Positions 5,768 through 12,189 of a DNA stretch of 12,697 bases are shown here, one piece after another (position 1 is the stretch's first letter; every line of letters begins with the position of its first letter). The stretch comes from JBFKAV01 sp041621405 (lineage in GTDB: Bacteria > Pseudomonadota > Alphaproteobacteria > Rhodobacterales > Rhodobacteraceae). Under the pieces are notes generated by a model that was given only the letters and a program-made list of their open reading frames with translations, did not search any database and was not told where the DNA came from. The position numbers and the translations under genes are program-made. The stretch lies in assembly GCA_041621405.1 (NCBI GenBank), contig JBFKAV010000106.1, forward strand, positions 1-12,697. The letters run 5' to 3'.

Positions 5768-7155
5768 CCGAGCGTCTCCTTCCAACGGGCGAACTGTTCG
5801 CGCACCCGTGCCGGCGCCGTGCCGCCGTAGCTTTGGCGGCTCGCCACCGAGTTCCGGACTCCGAGCACGTCGAACACCGACCTGGTGATCTCCGGGTAGA
5901 CCGCGCGCATCTCCTCGAGCGTGAGCTCGGGCAGGTCGCGGCCCTTCTCCTCGGCCAGCCGCACCAGCGCGCCGGTGACGTGGTGCGCGTCGCGGAACGG
6001 CAGCCCGGCCTCGCGCACCAGCCAGTCGGCGAGGTCGGTGGCGGTGGAGAAGCCGGAAGCGGCGGCGCGCTCGAGCGTCTCGCGGTTGGCTGTGAGGTCG
6101 CGGACCATGCCTTCCATCGCGGCGAGGCCGAGAAGCAGCGTGTCGGCGGCGTCGAAGACCTGCTCCTTGTCCTCTTGCATGTCTTTCGAGTAGGCGAGCG
6201 GCAGCCCCTTCATCACGGTGAAGAGCGCCACGGTCGCGCCGAGGATGCGGCCGAGCTTGGCCCGCAGCAGCTCCGCGGCGTCGGGGTTCTTCTTCTGCGG
6301 CATGATCGAGGAGCCGGTCGAGAACCGGTCCGAGATCGTGACGAAGCTGAACTGGGCGGAGGACCAGATCACCAGCTCCTCGGCGAGCCGGGAGAGGTGC
6401 ATGGCCGTGATGCTCGCGGCGGCGAGAAATTCCAGCGCGAAGTCGCGGTCGGACACCGCGTCGAGCGAGTTCGCCGACGGCCGGTCGAAGCCGAGCTCAC
6501 TCGCCGTCATCTCCCGGTCGATCGGGAACGACGTGCCGGCGAGCGCCGCCGCGCCGAGCGGGCACTCGTTCATCCGGGCGCGTGCGTCGGCGAGCCGCGA
6601 GAGGTCGCGGCCGAACATCTCGACATAGGCCATCATGTGGTGGCCCCAGGTGACCGGCTGCGCGGTCTGGAGATGGGTGAAGCCGGGCATCACCCAGTCG
6701 GCCCCCGCCTCGGCCTGGCCGAGGAGCGCGCGGATGAGCGCCGTCAGCCCGTCGCGCGCGGCGTCAATCTGGTCGCGCACCCAGAGCCGGAAGTCGGTAG
6801 CGACCTGATCGTTGCGGGACCGCGCGGTGTGCAGCCGCCCGGCGGGCTCGCCGATCAGCTCCTTCAGCCGCGCCTCCACGTTCATGTGGATGTCCTCGAG
6901 CTCGGTGCGGAAGGGGAACGTGTCCCCCTCGATCTCTGACAAGATCGTGAGCAGGCCTTCCCGAATTGCTTCGGCATCGTTATCGGTAAGGATGCCCGTG
7001 GCGGCGAGCATCGCTGCATGGGCCCGGCTGCCCCGGATGTCCTGGGGCGCGAGCCGACGGTCGAACCCGATCGAGGCGTTGATCGCCTCCATGATTGCGT
7101 CCGGGCCGGCGGCGAAGCGCCCGCCCCACATGGTGTTCCGGCTCTTGTCGGTCAT
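5764..7155 (-). CDS. argH: Argininosuccinate lyase
   Basis: This cytoplasmic homotetramer splits argininosuccinate into arginine and fumarate, the last step of arginine biosynthesis. At 463 residues it is full length. The fumarase/aspartase superfamily signature GSSIMPQKKNP is at 281-291, with the catalytic serine at S283. TARSRND (110-116) and GFTHLQ (158-163, general-base histidine H161) form the other active-site regions, and MWGGRF (9-14) is the characteristic N terminus. The ATG at 7155 is chosen because MTDKSRNTMWGGRF matches the family start and GAGGGG lies just upstream; reading on to 7449 would run antisense through tlpA. The start is only 20 bp from the divergent tlpA-like start, and the stop overlaps the lipoprotein start. 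Confidence 0.97.
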   Translation of the reverse strand: MTDKSRNTMWGGRFAAGPDAIMEAINASIGFDRRLAPQDIRGSRAHAAMLAATGILTDNDAEAIREGLLTILSEIEGDTFPFRTELEDIHMNVEARLKELIGEPAGRLHTARSRNDQVATDFRLWVRDQIDAARDGLTALIRALLGQAEAGADWVMPGFTHLQTAQPVTWGHHMMAYVEMFGRDLSRLADARARMNECPLGAAALAGTSFPIDREMTASELGFDRPSANSLDAVSDRDFALEFLAAASITAMHLSRLAEELVIWSSAQFSFVTISDRFSTGSSIMPQKKNPDAAELLRAKLGRILGATVALFTVMKGLPLAYSKDMQEDKEQVFDAADTLLLGLAAMEGMVRDLTANRETLERAAASGFSTATDLADWLVREAGLPFRDAHHVTGALVRLAEEKGRDLPELTLEEMRAVYPEITRSVFDVLGVRNSVASRQSYGGTAPARVREQFARWKETLG

Positions 7156-7175
7156 CGGCCCCTCGGAGGGATCAA
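7156..7175. promoter_or_regulatory. 20-bp divergent gap carrying two opposed ribosome-binding sites
   Basis: All 20 bases between the argH and tlpA-like start codons are ribosome-binding sequence. Reading plus, CGGAGGG precedes the tlpA ATG by five bases. Reading minus, CGAGGGG precedes the argH ATG by about three bases. The two share the near-palindromic core CCCTCGGAGGG. There is no room for promoters, so each gene's promoter should lie inside the other's coding region, giving mRNAs with complementary 5' ends. Confidence 0.75.
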
Positions 7176-7733
7176 ATGGGTTTCTCGCGCAAGGCCGTCC
7201 TCTACACGGCGCTACTCCTTTTCGCAAACGCTGCGGCGGCGGATACCGCGTCGCTCGAGGCGCTGCGCGAGGGCGACATGAAGAAGCTGATGTTCCACGC
7301 CGAGCCGAAGCCGGTAGCCGAAGCGGAATTCGGTCATATCGACGGAACGACGCACACGCTCGCCGAGTATCGCGGCAAGTGGGTCGTGCTGAACTTCTGG
7401 GCCACCTGGTGCGCGCCCTGCCGCAAGGAAATGCCGATGCTCGCGGCACTCGAGACCGACTACGGCGGCGACGGCTTCGCGGTGGTGACGGTCGCCACCG
7501 GGCGCAACTCGCCGATCGCGATCGAGCGCTTCTTCGACGAGATCGGCGTGACGAACCTGCCGCTTTTCGTCGATCCGGACCTCAACCTCGCCCGGCCGCT
7601 GGGCGTGGTCGGCCTGCCGATCACGGTGATTCTCGACCCCGAGGGGCAGGAGGTGGCTCGGATGATCGGCGAGGCGACCTGGGACGGGGAGAGCGCCCGC
7701 GCGATCCTGACCGCGCTCATCTCCGGCGGCTGA
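7176..7733 (+). CDS. tlpA: TlpA-like periplasmic thiol:disulfide oxidoreductase
   Basis: This 185-residue protein has a thioredoxin fold of the TlpA/ResA/CcmG type, which reduces periplasmic disulfides, for example in cytochrome c or CuA-site maturation. An N-terminal hydrophobic segment (about residues 8-22, ending ANAAAAD) can be a cleavable signal peptide or an anchor. The redox motif WCAPC has cysteines C79 and C82, and the cis-proline loop is GLPIT (P148). Start: ATG at 7176 with GGAGGG five bases upstream; reading from 7095 would add sequence antisense to argH. The gene diverges from argH and converges on tag. The exact partner (cytochrome oxidase, heme lyase) cannot be told from sequence, and the symbol is given by family. 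Confidence 0.9.
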   Translation: MGFSRKAVLYTALLLFANAAAADTASLEALREGDMKKLMFHAEPKPVAEAEFGHIDGTTHTLAEYRGKWVVLNFWATWCAPCRKEMPMLAALETDYGGDGFAVVTVATGRNSPIAIERFFDEIGVTNLPLFVDPDLNLARPLGVVGLPITVILDPEGQEVARMIGEATWDGESARAILTALISGG

Positions 7734-7747
7734 TCCATCGGCGCGGC

Positions 7748-7797
7748 CTTGCGGCCGCAAGACCCTGATCTCGCCCCCGCGCCTCCGGCCCGGGGGC
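7748..7797. terminator. Palindrome and GC hairpin between convergent tlpA and tag
   Basis: CTTGCGGCCGCAAG at 7748-7761 is a perfect 14-bp palindrome starting 15 bp after the tlpA stop. Shortly after it, GCCCCCG (7773-7779) and CGGGGGC (7791-7797) make a perfect 7-bp stem with an 11-base loop. Placed between convergent genes, they are probable bidirectional transcription-ending structures, though neither has a T-run. Confidence 0.45.
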
Positions 7798-7913
7798 TCG
7801 GGTTCGCTGCCGACCTTCCTGTTTCACCCTGGGCCGAATATCCCCGCCGGAGGCACGCGCCGCCGGATGGCGGCGCCATGCAAAGCCGTCACGCCGCAGG
7901 CGTGGCTGCTGGA

Positions 7914-8483
7914 TCAGCCGCCGAGCGGCGCCACCTCGGCGTGGCGGGGACAGGTGACGAGATGGTCGTTGACCAGCCCCGACGCCTGCAGGAAGGCGTA
8001 GACGATGGTCGGCCCGCAGAAGCGGAAACCGGCGCGCCGGAGATCCTCGGAGAGCCGGCGCGAGAGCTGCGTCTCGGCGGGCACCTCGGAAAGCCTGGTC
8101 CAGCGGTTCTGCATGGGGCGTCCGCCGACGTAGGACCACAGGAACGGCGCGAAGCCCTGGTCCGCCTCGATCTCGAGATAGGCGCGCGCATTTCCGATGG
8201 TCGCTTCGATCTTGCCGCGGTGGCGGACGATACCGGGGTCGGCCAGGAGCCGCGCCACCTCGGCCTCGCCCCAGCCAGCGATCACCTCCGGCTCGAATCC
8301 GGCGAAGGCTTCACGGAAGGCCTCACGCTTCCGCAGGATCGTGATCCAGGCGAGTCCGGCCTGGAAGCCGTCGAGCACGAGCTTTTCCCAGAGCGCCCGC
8401 GGGTCGCGTTCGGGCACGCCCCATTCGTTGTCGTGGTAGGCCACGTAGAGCGGGTCGGTCCCACACCAGCCGCAGCGTTCCAT
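7914..8483 (-). CDS. tag: DNA-3-methyladenine glycosylase I
   Basis: Tag removes 3-methyladenine from alkylated DNA, the first step of base-excision repair. The product is 189 residues, as in E. coli. The zinc ligands typical of the family are all visible: C4 in MERCGWC, H17 in YHDNEWG, and H174 and C178 in NDHLVTC. The helix-hairpin-helix-like core contains FQAGLAWITILRKRE (40-54). The position of the base-contacting glutamate E38 of E. coli Tag is D38 here, in LDGFQAGL, a conservative change. The ATG at 8483 is preceded by GGAGG about eight bases upstream. It converges with tlpA and diverges from the EAL gene, so it is probably transcribed alone. No ada or alkylation-response gene is adjacent. 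Confidence 0.96.
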   Translation of the reverse strand: MERCGWCGTDPLYVAYHDNEWGVPERDPRALWEKLVLDGFQAGLAWITILRKREAFREAFAGFEPEVIAGWGEAEVARLLADPGIVRHRGKIEATIGNARAYLEIEADQGFAPFLWSYVGGRPMQNRWTRLSEVPAETQLSRRLSEDLRRAGFRFCGPTIVYAFLQASGLVNDHLVTCPRHAEVAPLGG

Positions 8484-8516
8484 CGCGCCGTCCTCCGTCG
8501 CCGGATCCCTTCGGGC

Positions 8517-8530
8517 TTGCGTAGGCGCAA
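8517..8530. promoter_or_regulatory. Inverted repeat in the tag/EAL divergent region
   Basis: TTGCG-TAGG-CGCAA is a perfect inverted repeat with five-base arms and a four-base spacer in the 124 bp between the divergent tag and EAL gene starts. It could be a binding site controlling either gene, but the arms are short and chance occurrence is likely. Confidence 0.2.
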
Positions 8531-8607
8531 TCGGAACAGAACGCGAGCATTAACCGGGGGGAAAGGAGTCCGGCGCCATGCTGGGCTGAGGAGCGACGGA
8601 GAGCACC

Positions 8608-9450
8608 ATGACGCCGGAGATCGATGCGGAGGCAGGGCTTGTCGAGCCGGACGTGGCGAGCCCGCTGGCCTGTGCCGTGGCCGAGCAGGGCCGCGCCACG
8701 CTCGCGATGCTCGGCGCGGCGCTGAAGCGGCGCGACGTGCTCCTGGTCTTCCAACCGGTGGTGCCGTCGCGCCGGCCCGACCAGGTCGCCTTCTACGAGG
8801 GCCTGATCCGGGTGCTCGACGAGACCGGCCGGATTATCCCGGCGCGCGACTTCATCGCCGCGGCCGAGACCTCCGAGCTCGGCCGGATCGTCGATTGCCT
8901 GGCGCTCGAGCTCGGGCTGCGGACTCTGGCCGAGGAGCCCGAGCTCCGGCTCTCGCTGAACATGTCGGCGCGCTCGATCGGCTATCCGCGCTGGACCGAG
9001 ACCCTGCGCCGGGGGCTTGCTGACCAGCCCACCGTCGCCGAGCGGCTGATCCTGGAGATCACCGAGGCCTCGGCGATGACGATGCCCGACATCACCGCGC
9101 ATTTCATGCGCAGCTTGCAGCGCGAGGGAGTCTCCTTCGCACTCGACGATTTCGGCTCGGGCTTCACTTCGTTCCGTTACCTGCGCGAGTTCTACTTCGA
9201 CGCGGTGAAGATCGACGGCCAGTTCATTCGCGGCATCCATGCCAATGCCGACAACCAGTGCCTGGCCAAGGCGCTGATCGCGATCGCCGAGCATTTCGAC
9301 ATGTTCACCGTGGCCGAGGCGGTGGAGACGGCGGAGGAGGCGGCCTTCCTCACCGAGATCGGGATCGACTGCCAGCAGGGATATTTCCACGGCGCACCCA
9401 AGTCGGCCCTGCCCTGGCAGCAGGCAGCCGCGCGCAGGCGAACGGGCTGA
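8608..9450 (+). CDS. Stand-alone EAL-domain c-di-GMP phosphodiesterase
   Basis: The 280-residue protein is essentially one EAL domain (about 30-270) with no GGDEF, PAS, REC or membrane segment. EAL enzymes linearise cyclic di-GMP to pGpG, promoting motility over biofilm. The catalytic set appears complete: the signature glutamate E64 in a variant EGL motif, N118 in LNMSAR, E150 in LEITE, D180-D181 in DDFGSG, K201 in VKID, E237 in AEAVE and Q257 in QQGYF. It is therefore probably active, although the EGL variant may alter the rate. The start ATG at 8608 follows a GGAGAG element. Without a sensor domain it may respond to partner proteins or to transcription. It diverges from tag and is followed by a long gene-free stretch, so it is probably monocistronic. 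Confidence 0.9.
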   Translation: MTPEIDAEAGLVEPDVASPLACAVAEQGRATLAMLGAALKRRDVLLVFQPVVPSRRPDQVAFYEGLIRVLDETGRIIPARDFIAAAETSELGRIVDCLALELGLRTLAEEPELRLSLNMSARSIGYPRWTETLRRGLADQPTVAERLILEITEASAMTMPDITAHFMRSLQREGVSFALDDFGSGFTSFRYLREFYFDAVKIDGQFIRGIHANADNQCLAKALIAIAEHFDMFTVAEAVETAEEAAFLTEIGIDCQQGYFHGAPKSALPWQQAAARRRTG

Positions 9451-10137
9451 GCCGCACGCGGGCACAGGCCGGCCCGGACGCGTCGGCGGCCCGGACCGGA
9501 GTGCGCGGGTGATTTGGTTCCCTGGTCCCGCGCCGAAGGCGGGCCACTGCGCCTTGCCGAGCGAATTCGAACCACCGGCAGACGCGCCTTGCGTCGCGTG
9601 CCATTGCCGGATTCGCGCGGGGCCATCGGCAGCAGCAGGGCTGGCTCGAGCCGAAGCGGGCCGCTCGCGTGCGGATCGGCTGCTGCTCCCGTGACCGCAC
9701 CGGCCCACGGATTGGCCTTCGGTGGCGGGCAGATGACGCTCAGAGGCGGAAGCGCCGCATCGGGTGGCGTGGGTTCGGCCGGAATGCCAAGGGCCGCTCG
9801 GGCGCGCGGACAAGTCGCTGCGCCGCGGCCTGCACCCGTCCGCGATGAAGTGGCGGGCCGGATCCCGGGACGACCGGCGGCTCGTCGGCTGCGCCCACGT
9901 TCACGAAGATCCTCAGTTGCGGCCGGTAGTGCCCGCAGGTCGCGCGGGGCCTCGCCGCGGGCGCTCGGGCTGTGCCGGTGGCGGCCCGAACCGCGACCGC
10001 GCGACAGCGGCCACTTCAGATCGTTCCTTGCCCTTTCGGGTCAATCTCCCTAGGAAACGGGCGACGCCCCCCGGAGGACCTCGGCCCGACTCGCGCCCAA
10101 CCTCCGGCCCAGAAACGGCCACAAGGAGACCTGCCCC
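9451..10137. other. 687-bp stretch without a supported gene
   Basis: This very GC-rich spacer separates the EAL gene from phaA. Several frames stay open on both strands, but their translations are Arg/Ala/Pro/Ser-rich, without motifs or ribosome-binding sites, and I call no gene. A minus-strand GGTTCGAATTC near 9555-9585 resembles a tRNA T-loop, but no acceptor or anticodon arm can be built around it. GCAGCAGC and GCTGCTGC face each other about 50 bp apart near 9630-9690. The right end probably contains the phaA promoter and leader. Confidence 0.5.
10028..10056 (+). promoter_or_regulatory. Possible phaA promoter
   Basis: TTGCCC (10028-10033) and TAGGAA (10051-10056) are separated by exactly 17 bp and precede the phaA ATG by about 80 bp, a reasonable leader length. 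The hexamers match the sigma-70 consensus only partly, but this is the AT-richest point of the region. Confidence 0.35.
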
Positions 10138-11313
10138 ATGACCAACGTGGTGATCGTGTCCGCTGCCCGCACGGCGGTGGGAAGCTTCAACGGATCCTTC
10201 GCGAACACCCCAGCCCACGACCTCGGCGCGACGGTTCTCGATGCGGTGGTGAGCCGCGCCGGCATCGACAAGTCGGAGGTCTCGGAGACCATCCTCGGCC
10301 AGGTGCTGACCGCCGGCCAGGGCCAGAACCCGGCCCGCCAGGCGCACATCAACGCCGGCCTCCCGGTCGAGAGCGCGGCCTGGTCGATCAACCAGGTCTG
10401 CGGCTCGGGGCTCCGCGCCGTCGCGCTCGGCGCCCAGCACATCCAGCTCGGCGATGCGGGAATCGTCGCCGCAGGCGGGCAGGAGAATATGAGCCTGTCG
10501 CCCCACGTCGCGCACCTGCGCGCCGGCCACAAGATGGGCGACATGAAGTTCATCGACTCGATGATCAAGGACGGGCTCTGGGATGCCTTCAACGGCTACC
10601 ACATGGGGCAGACGGCCGAGAACGTTGCCGGCAAGTGGCAGATCAGCCGCGACCAGCAGGACGAGTTCGCGCTGAAGAGCCAGAACAAGGCCGAGGCTGC
10701 GCAGAAGGCCGGGAAGTTCAAGGACGAGATCGTGGCCTTCACGGTGAAGACCCGGAAGGGCGACATCGTCGTCGACGCCGACGAGTACGTCCGCCACGGC
10801 GCGACCCTGGAGAGCATGCAGAAGCTGAAGCCCGCCTTCACCAAGGACGGCTCGGTGACAGCTGCCAACGCGAGCGGCATCAACGACGGCGCCGCCGCCG
10901 TCCTGCTGATGAGCGCCGAGGAGGCCGAGAAGCGCGGGCTCCAGCCGCTGGCCCGGATCGCCTCCTACGCCACCGCCGGCCTCGACCCCGCGATCATGGG
11001 CGTCGGCCCGATCCATGCCTCCCGCAAGGCGCTGGAGAAGGCCGGCTGGAAGGCCGGCGATCTCGACCTCGTGGAGGCCAACGAGGCCTTCGCCGCCCAG
11101 GCCTGCGCGGTGAACAAGGACATGGGCTGGGACACCGACATCGTTAACGTCAACGGCGGCGCCATCGCCATCGGCCACCCGATCGGCGCCTCGGGGGCGC
11201 GGATCCTGAACACGCTGCTCTTCGAGATGAAGCGACGCGGCGCGAAGAAGGGCCTCGCCACGCTCTGCATCGGCGGCGGCATGGGCGTGGCCATGTGCCT
11301 GGAGCGCGCCTGA
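10138..11313 (+). CDS. phaA: Acetyl-CoA acetyltransferase (beta-ketothiolase)
   Basis: This biosynthetic thiolase condenses two acetyl-CoA into acetoacetyl-CoA, the first step of polyhydroxybutyrate synthesis, in the cytoplasm. At 391 residues it has the size of Zoogloea-type PhaA. The acyl-accepting cysteine is C88 in NQVCGSGLRAV, and the C-terminal catalytic pair is H347 in GHPIGASG and C377 in LCIGGGMG. The typical thiolase N terminus MTNVVIVSAARTAVG is present. The ATG at 10138 has AAGGAG nine bases upstream. phaB follows after 95 bp on the same strand, which supports the PHB assignment over a degradative thiolase (atoB), although the enzyme is reversible. The gap holds a strong hairpin that may set the phaA:phaB ratio. 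No PHB synthase, depolymerase or phasin gene is in view. Confidence 0.95.
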   Translation: MTNVVIVSAARTAVGSFNGSFANTPAHDLGATVLDAVVSRAGIDKSEVSETILGQVLTAGQGQNPARQAHINAGLPVESAAWSINQVCGSGLRAVALGAQHIQLGDAGIVAAGGQENMSLSPHVAHLRAGHKMGDMKFIDSMIKDGLWDAFNGYHMGQTAENVAGKWQISRDQQDEFALKSQNKAEAAQKAGKFKDEIVAFTVKTRKGDIVVDADEYVRHGATLESMQKLKPAFTKDGSVTAANASGINDGAAAVLLMSAEEAEKRGLQPLARIASYATAGLDPAIMGVGPIHASRKALEKAGWKAGDLDLVEANEAFAAQACAVNKDMGWDTDIVNVNGGAIAIGHPIGASGARILNTLLFEMKRRGAKKGLATLCIGGGMGVAMCLERA

Positions 11314-11330
11314 TCGCCTGACCACCTGGC

Positions 11331-11359
11331 GCGGGCGCGCAACATAATTGCGCGCCCGC
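11331..11359 (+). terminator. Strong hairpin in the phaA-phaB gap
   Basis: GCGGGCGCGCAA (11331-11342) and TTGCGCGCCCGC (11348-11359) form a perfect 12-bp stem closed by the five-base loop CATAA, followed by TTGCTATT. It starts 18 bp after the phaA stop. The stem is as strong as an intrinsic terminator, but the T-run is weak, so partial read-through into phaB or protection of the phaA mRNA 3' end is plausible. AT-rich sequence after it, including GATAAC at 11369-11374, could add a phaB promoter. Confidence 0.6.
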
Positions 11360-11408
11360 TTGCTATTCGATAACGCTGTTTCAATCACAAGAAGACGAGG
11401 GAGATTCC

Positions 11409-12134
11409 ATGTCCAGGGTAGCACTTGTCACCGGCGGCTCGCGCGGCATCGGCGCGGCGATCTCGACGGCATTGAAGGCGGCGGGCTACAAGGTGGCCGC
11501 AAACTTTGCCGGCAACGACGAGGCGGCAGCGGCCTTCACCAAGGAGACCGGCATCAAGACTTACAAGTGGTCGGTGGCCGACTACGCCGCCTGCGCAGAC
11601 GGCATCAAGAAGGTCGAGGCCGACCTGGGCCCGGTCGAGGTGCTGGTCAACAACGCCGGCATCACCCGGGACGCGATGTTCCACAGAATGACGCCCGAGC
11701 AGTGGAAAGAGGTGATCGACACCAATCTGACCGGCGTCTTCAACATGACCCATCCGCTCTGGAACGGCATGCGCGACCGCAAGTTCGGCCGGGTCGTCAA
11801 CATTTCGTCGATCAACGGCCAGAAGGGCCAGGCCGGCCAGGCCAACTATTCCGCAGCCAAGGCGGGCGACCTCGGCTTCACAAAGGCCTTGGCCCAGGAA
11901 GGCGCGCGCGCGGGGATCACCGTCAACGCGATCTGCCCGGGCTACATCGGGACCGAGATGGTCCGGGCGATCGACGAGAAGGTGCTGAACGAGCGCATCA
12001 TCCCGCAGATCCCGGTGGGTCGGCTCGGCGAGCCGGAGGAGATCGCGCGGATCGTGGTGTTCCTGGCCTCCGACGACGCCGGCTTCATCACCGGCTCCAC
12101 GGTTTCCGCCAACGGCGGGCAGTTCTTCGTCTGA
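11409..12134 (+). CDS. phaB: Acetoacetyl-CoA reductase
   Basis: This short-chain dehydrogenase reduces acetoacetyl-CoA to (R)-3-hydroxybutyryl-CoA with NADPH, the second step of PHB synthesis. At 241 residues it is full length. Visible motifs are the cofactor loop TGGSRGIG (8-15), NNAG (81-84), the active-site asparagine N106 in DTNLTG, and the catalytic S134, Y147 and K151 in NISS...YSAAK. The segment SINGQKGQAGQANYSAAKAG and the C-terminal TGSTVSANGGQFFV are characteristic of PhaB rather than FabG. The ATG at 11409 is preceded by a GGGAG element. It lies 95 bp after phaA on the same strand and is followed at once by a GC hairpin, so phaAB ends here. Confidence 0.95.
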   Translation: MSRVALVTGGSRGIGAAISTALKAAGYKVAANFAGNDEAAAAFTKETGIKTYKWSVADYAACADGIKKVEADLGPVEVLVNNAGITRDAMFHRMTPEQWKEVIDTNLTGVFNMTHPLWNGMRDRKFGRVVNISSINGQKGQAGQANYSAAKAGDLGFTKALAQEGARAGITVNAICPGYIGTEMVRAIDEKVLNERIIPQIPVGRLGEPEEIARIVVFLASDDAGFITGSTVSANGGQFFV

Positions 12135-12137
12135 CGC

Positions 12138-12167
12138 GCGCGGGCGGGCGCCCCGGGCCGCCCGCGC
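12138..12167 (+). terminator. GC-rich hairpin ending the phaAB unit
   Basis: GCGCGGGCGG (12138-12147) and CCGCCCGCGC (12158-12167) form a perfect 10-bp all-GC stem with a ten-base loop, beginning three bases after the phaB stop codon. There is no T-run. A role as transcription end or mRNA-stabilising structure is inferred from its position. Confidence 0.5.
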
Positions 12168-12189
12168 CGACCGTCCCTGGTGAAGCTCG

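Noticed and set aside
5833..6939. A 368-codon plus-strand open frame inside argH
   Set aside because: It is antisense to argH, which carries the full fumarase/lyase signature.
9540..9620. A possible minus-strand tRNA suggested by GGTTCGAATTC
   Set aside because: The T-stem pairs only through wobbles, and no acceptor stem, D-arm or anticodon arm can be found at the right distances.
8323..9813. A 496-codon minus-strand open frame overlapping the EAL gene and the tag start
   Set aside because: It is mostly antisense to the EAL gene. Its apparent continuation into tag is in a different frame from the real glycosylase.
9913..11424. A 503-codon minus-strand open frame across phaA
   Set aside because: It is the antisense reading of phaA, with no motif and no ribosome-binding site. 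The plus-strand thiolase has a complete active site.
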